Positions 6,769 through 8,598 of a stretch of 8,598 bases of DNA are shown here, in pieces. The notes under the pieces were generated by a model that had not been told where the DNA came from, did not search any database, and saw nothing but the letters and a program-made list of their open reading frames with translations. How positions within the stretch are numbered: the stretch's first letter is position 1; each line of letters begins with the position of its first letter. The stretch covers positions 1-8,598 of the forward strand of contig CAIYHK010000197.1 of the NCBI GenBank assembly GCA_903925985.1, written 5' to 3'. The position numbers and the translations under genes were made by a program. The DNA comes from an uncultured Actinomycetes bacterium. GTDB lineage: Bacteria > Actinomycetota > Acidimicrobiia > Acidimicrobiales > Ilumatobacteraceae.

Positions 6769-7267
6769 TTGTTGGCTCGTCCTGCAGATTGGTAACCGCA
6801 ATGTCAATGCCGGCAACAAGTTTTTCAAGCGCTACAGCAATCGCATCAGCTTCAGCTGGTGTCCATTGAGCGATCAGGTCACCAAAAAATTTGAGTCGCA
6901 CTTTCATCACAGCGTCGTAGCGTGCACGTCCTGCGTCGGTGGCGCATACCAACACAACTCGACGATCTTGTTCAGATGCTGTGCGCTCAGCGAGCCCCGA
7001 TTGCACTAAGCGTCTGATGGCTCGTGTTGCGGTCGAGGGTTCAACATGAAGTGCTTCAGCTAAATCCGACATTCGCCATTGATCACGCTTGACGAGAAGG
7101 TCGAGAGTATCCATCTGGCCAGGGTCCAGGGCATCAACTCCCGTGCCAAATAACTGGTCACGCAACACATTGATTGCGGTACCCCTCCGCAACTGGCGCC
7201 ACGCGAGCCCGATCCGCTCAACCACGATTGGGTTATCGGAGATAGTGGTGTCGACCGAGGGGACCAT
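6761..7267 (-). CDS. MarR-family transcriptional regulator
   Basis: Winged-helix DNA-binding regulator, 168 aa, the usual MarR size; acts as a dimer in the family. The helix-turn-helix is [17 protein letters not shown] (66-82) and the wing carries the D-R-R signature (101-103) followed by V-V-L-V; N- and C-terminal helices (about 12-40 and 118-165) would form the dimer interface. A single Cys108 lies in the wing region; a redox role is only speculation. ATG at 7267 is preferred over the 44-residue longer reading from 7399: the extension is not MarR-like and would cover the promoter-like TAGCCT seven bases before this ATG. It heads the sigR operon (its stop overlaps the sigR start) and diverges from a DUF35-thiolase gene, so autoregulation and control of that gene are likely but unproven. 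The effector is unknown. Confidence 0.9.
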   Translation of the reverse strand: MVPSVDTTISDNPIVVERIGLAWRQLRRGTAINVLRDQLFGTGVDALDPGQMDTLDLLVKRDQWRMSDLAEALHVEPSTATRAIRRLVQSGLAERTASEQDRRVVLVCATDAGRARYDAVMKVRLKFFGDLIAQWTPAEADAIAVALEKLVAGIDIAVTNLQDEPTNG

Positions 7268-7280
7268 CGATCTGAGGCTA
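7268..7280 (-). promoter_or_regulatory. Predicted leaderless promoter of the marR-sigR operon
   Basis: On the minus strand TAGCCT (7280-7275) fits the TANNNT -10 box and is followed by seven bases and the ATG at 7267, so the transcript would start at the start codon. No Shine-Dalgarno sequence precedes the ATG. No good -35 hexamer was seen. The box is identical to that of the prenyl synthase gene in this window. The whole downstream run (marR to phosphatase-like gene) could be read from here. Confidence 0.5.
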
Positions 7281-7286
7281 GTCGTG

Positions 7287-7300
7287 ACCCCATATGGGTT
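7287..7300. promoter_or_regulatory. Palindrome over the marR promoter, candidate MarR operator
   Basis: CCCATATGGG (7289-7298) is a perfect 10-bp palindrome, extending to ACCCCATATGGGTT with one mismatched pair. It lies 9-18 bases upstream of the marR -10, in the spacer and -35 region, where bound repressor would block polymerase. MarR proteins usually bind palindromes of about 15-20 bp, so this fits autoregulation. A weaker site with similar ends, CCAAAATAGG (7377-7386), lies 36 nt before the thiolase start. Operator assignment is inference. Confidence 0.4.
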
Positions 7301-7324
7301 TTCCGTCGGGGTCTGATGTTTGGA

Positions 7325-7356
7325 GGCGCCGTGGAACTGAGTGCTCCTTCGGCGCC
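7325..7356. repeat. GC-rich hairpin in the marR/thiolase intergenic region
   Basis: GGCGCCG (7325-7331) and CGGCGCC (7350-7356) are perfect inverted arms. Inside them GGA (7333-7335) can pair with TCC (7345-7347), leaving a nine-base loop. Each arm also contains the self-complementary GGCGCC. No U-tract follows on either strand, so it is not a standard terminator. It lies 66 nt before the thiolase start and could be a regulator site or a leader structure. No clear promoter for the thiolase gene was seen in this 155-bp region. Confidence 0.4.
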
Positions 7357-7422
7357 CGCAAAGTGGAATGAAACTCCCAAAATAGGAAAAGATGGACATT
7401 CGACTAGTTGATGGGGGTCTAA

Positions 7423-8598
7423 ATGTCGAACACCCAAGTGCACCCTTTGCCCAATCTCTCGCCCGAGAACGAGTTCTTCTGGAAGTCAGGCGAAGACGGC
7501 AAGCTCAGGTTCCAAAAGGACAATTCCTGTGGTGCATTGATCCACCCACCCCAGCCGGTTTGCCCATATTGCCGATCGTCAGATCTATCGGTCACCGAGG
7601 TGTCGGGGAATGCCACGGTGGCGGCATTCACGATCAACGTTCAGCAGTGGCTGCCAAATATGGCACCGCCTTATGTCGTGGCGGTGGTGACAATTGACGA
7701 GGACCCCCGCGTGCGCCTCACAACCAACATCATCAACTGTGGTGTCCAGGATGTGAAGATCGGGCAGAAGGTGAAAGTCGCCTTCCATCATCAAGATGAC
7801 GTTTGGCTGCCCTTGTTTGAGCCGACTGGATCAACCGAGCTCGGCGCCATTCCTGAAGTCGACAAGACCATATATAAGGCACGCCCAATGGTGTCAGCCA
7901 ACAAGTTTGAGTCGAAGGTTGTGCTTTCGGGCATCGGACAATCAGAGGTGGGCCGACGATTGATGGGGAATCCCCTCAAGCTCACTATTGATGCGTGCAT
8001 GCAAGCCATTGAGGATGCGGGCTTGAAGCCAGAGGACATCGATGGGCTCGCCACATATCCAGGCGGGATGATGGCCGGAATGGGCATGAGTGAAGGTGGC
8101 ATCACAGCGGTTGAAAACGTTTTGCGATTGCGACCCACTTGGCACAGCGGAAGTTCGGAAACACCCGGGCAGGGTGGGGCGATCATCAATGCGATGTTGG
8201 CTGTTGCATCTGGACTCTGTAAACACGTTCTTTGTTTTCGCACGGTTTGGGAAGCACGTCATGCCGAGCTAATGAAACAGGGTTATGGCCGTCCGAGTAT
8301 GGGTCGCGTTGATGGCGATATGCAGTGGCGCATCCCTTTTGGTGCTTCATCTGCATCCAACTGGATCGCGATGGCCGCTACTCAGTACATGCATAAATAC
8401 GGTGCAACTCGTGAAACGCTCGGATGGATCGCACTTAATGCCCGCAAGAACGCGATGATCAACCCAGCGGCGATTTATCGCGATCCGCTCACGATGGACG
8501 ATTACTTGAACGCACGAATGATCACGACCCCGTTTGGTTTATATGACTGTGACGTGCCATGTGATGGTGCAGTTGCTGTAATTGTGTCCGCAGCAGAC
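7423..8598 (+). CDS. DUF35 (zinc ribbon/OB-fold)-thiolase fusion protein (3' end outside window)
   Basis: 392 codons visible, no stop before the window edge. Residues about 15-135 are a DUF35 module: E-F-F-W entry helix (17-20), a zinc ribbon with Cys36, Cys47 and Cys50, then an OB-fold with the P-P-Y-V-V-A-V-V motif (82-89) and R-L-T-T-N-I (98-103). A linker (about 136-162) leads to a thiolase N-terminal domain of the lipid-transfer/SCP-x-like type (from about 165): V-L-S-G-I-G (167-172), the helix around 190-200, G-S-S-E-T-P-G-Q-G-G (243-252), and Y-D-C-D-V-P-C-D-G-A (374-383). The usual nucleophilic Cys is absent in the 237-253 segment, so it may be an aldolase or lipid-transfer type enzyme rather than a true thiolase. 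In the cholesterol pathway of Mycobacterium, separate DUF35 and Ltp2 chains form a retro-aldolase; here both are one chain. Start: ATG directly follows an in-frame TAA and has GGGGG five bases upstream. Substrate unknown. Confidence 0.9.
   Translation, partial: MSNTQVHPLPNLSPENEFFWKSGEDGKLRFQKDNSCGALIHPPQPVCPYCRSSDLSVTEVSGNATVAAFTINVQQWLPNMAPPYVVAVVTIDEDPRVRLTTNIINCGVQDVKIGQKVKVAFHHQDDVWLPLFEPTGSTELGAIPEVDKTIYKARPMVSANKFESKVVLSGIGQSEVGRRLMGNPLKLTIDACMQAIEDAGLKPEDIDGLATYPGGMMAGMGMSEGGITAVENVLRLRPTWHSGSSETPGQGGAIINAMLAVASGLCKHVLCFRTVWEARHAELMKQGYGRPSMGRVDGDMQWRIPFGASSASNWIAMAATQYMHKYGATRETLGWIALNARKNAMINPAAIYRDPLTMDDYLNARMITTPFGLYDCDVPCDGAVAVIVSAAD

Noticed and set aside
6769..6828. 20-residue N-terminal extension of the sigma factor
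   Set aside because: It lies wholly inside marR, has no sigma-factor similarity, and the ATG at 6768 fits the usual start distance before region 2.
7268..7399. 44-residue N-terminal extension of the MarR regulator
   Set aside because: The extension is not MarR-like and covers the -10 box and palindrome; the ATG at 7267 gives the normal family length.
7791..8262. Long minus-strand frames inside the DUF35-thiolase gene
   Set aside because: The plus strand encodes continuous family-like thiolase sequence here; the minus frames are shadows.

Overview
The window looks like chromosomal DNA from an actinobacterium, most plausibly an Acidimicrobiia-like aquatic lineage. The clade assignment is inference. 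The phylum rests on a ClpC of mycobacterial ClpC1 type, a SigR-like sigma factor next to a zinc-binding anti-sigma factor of the mycothiol-system type, an LppM-like lipoprotein, and promoters that look leaderless (TANNNT box 6-7 nt before a start codon). Base composition looks moderate, not the very high GC of Streptomyces. No tRNA, rRNA, CRISPR array, insertion sequence or phage gene was seen.

Layout. (1) Positions 1-3197, minus strand: clpC, an AAA+ unfoldase starting at a TTG, followed 20 nt later by a lipoprotein gene that runs off the left edge. (2) 3198-3317: a divergent intergenic region with a clpC ribosome-binding site, a possible clpC promoter and a small inverted repeat. (3) 3318-4301, plus strand: a long-chain polyprenyl diphosphate synthase, probably translated from a leaderless mRNA. 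Its stop codon meets the stop of the convergent operon inside a perfect 16-bp palindrome. (4) 4302-7267, minus strand: a tightly packed six-gene run, read from right to left as marR - sigR - rsrA-like - 47-aa membrane protein - tilS - phosphatase-like protein. The first five genes overlap or abut each other; the last starts 48 nt after tilS. (5) 7268-7422: a divergent intergenic region with a leaderless marR promoter, a palindrome covering that promoter, and a GC-rich hairpin. (6) 7423-8598, plus strand: a DUF35 (zinc ribbon plus OB-fold) domain fused to a non-canonical thiolase, cut by the right edge.

How the genes may fit together. SigR and its HxxxCxxC anti-sigma factor would form a thiol-oxidation switch, and Clp proteases are known in other actinobacteria to turn over such regulators, so protein quality control and thiol stress are near each other here. 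The operon joins this switch to a MarR regulator, an unrecognised single-pass membrane peptide, the essential tRNA-lysidine synthetase, and a dual-specificity-phosphatase-like protein whose HCX5R signature carries Ala in place of the catalytic Cys. The DUF35-thiolase opposite marR is a plausible MarR target, probably acting on acyl-CoA or steroid-type side chains. The least described parts are the membrane peptide, the phosphatase-like protein without its cysteine, and the DUF35-thiolase fusion, which lacks both a zinc-ribbon Cys and the usual thiolase Cys.
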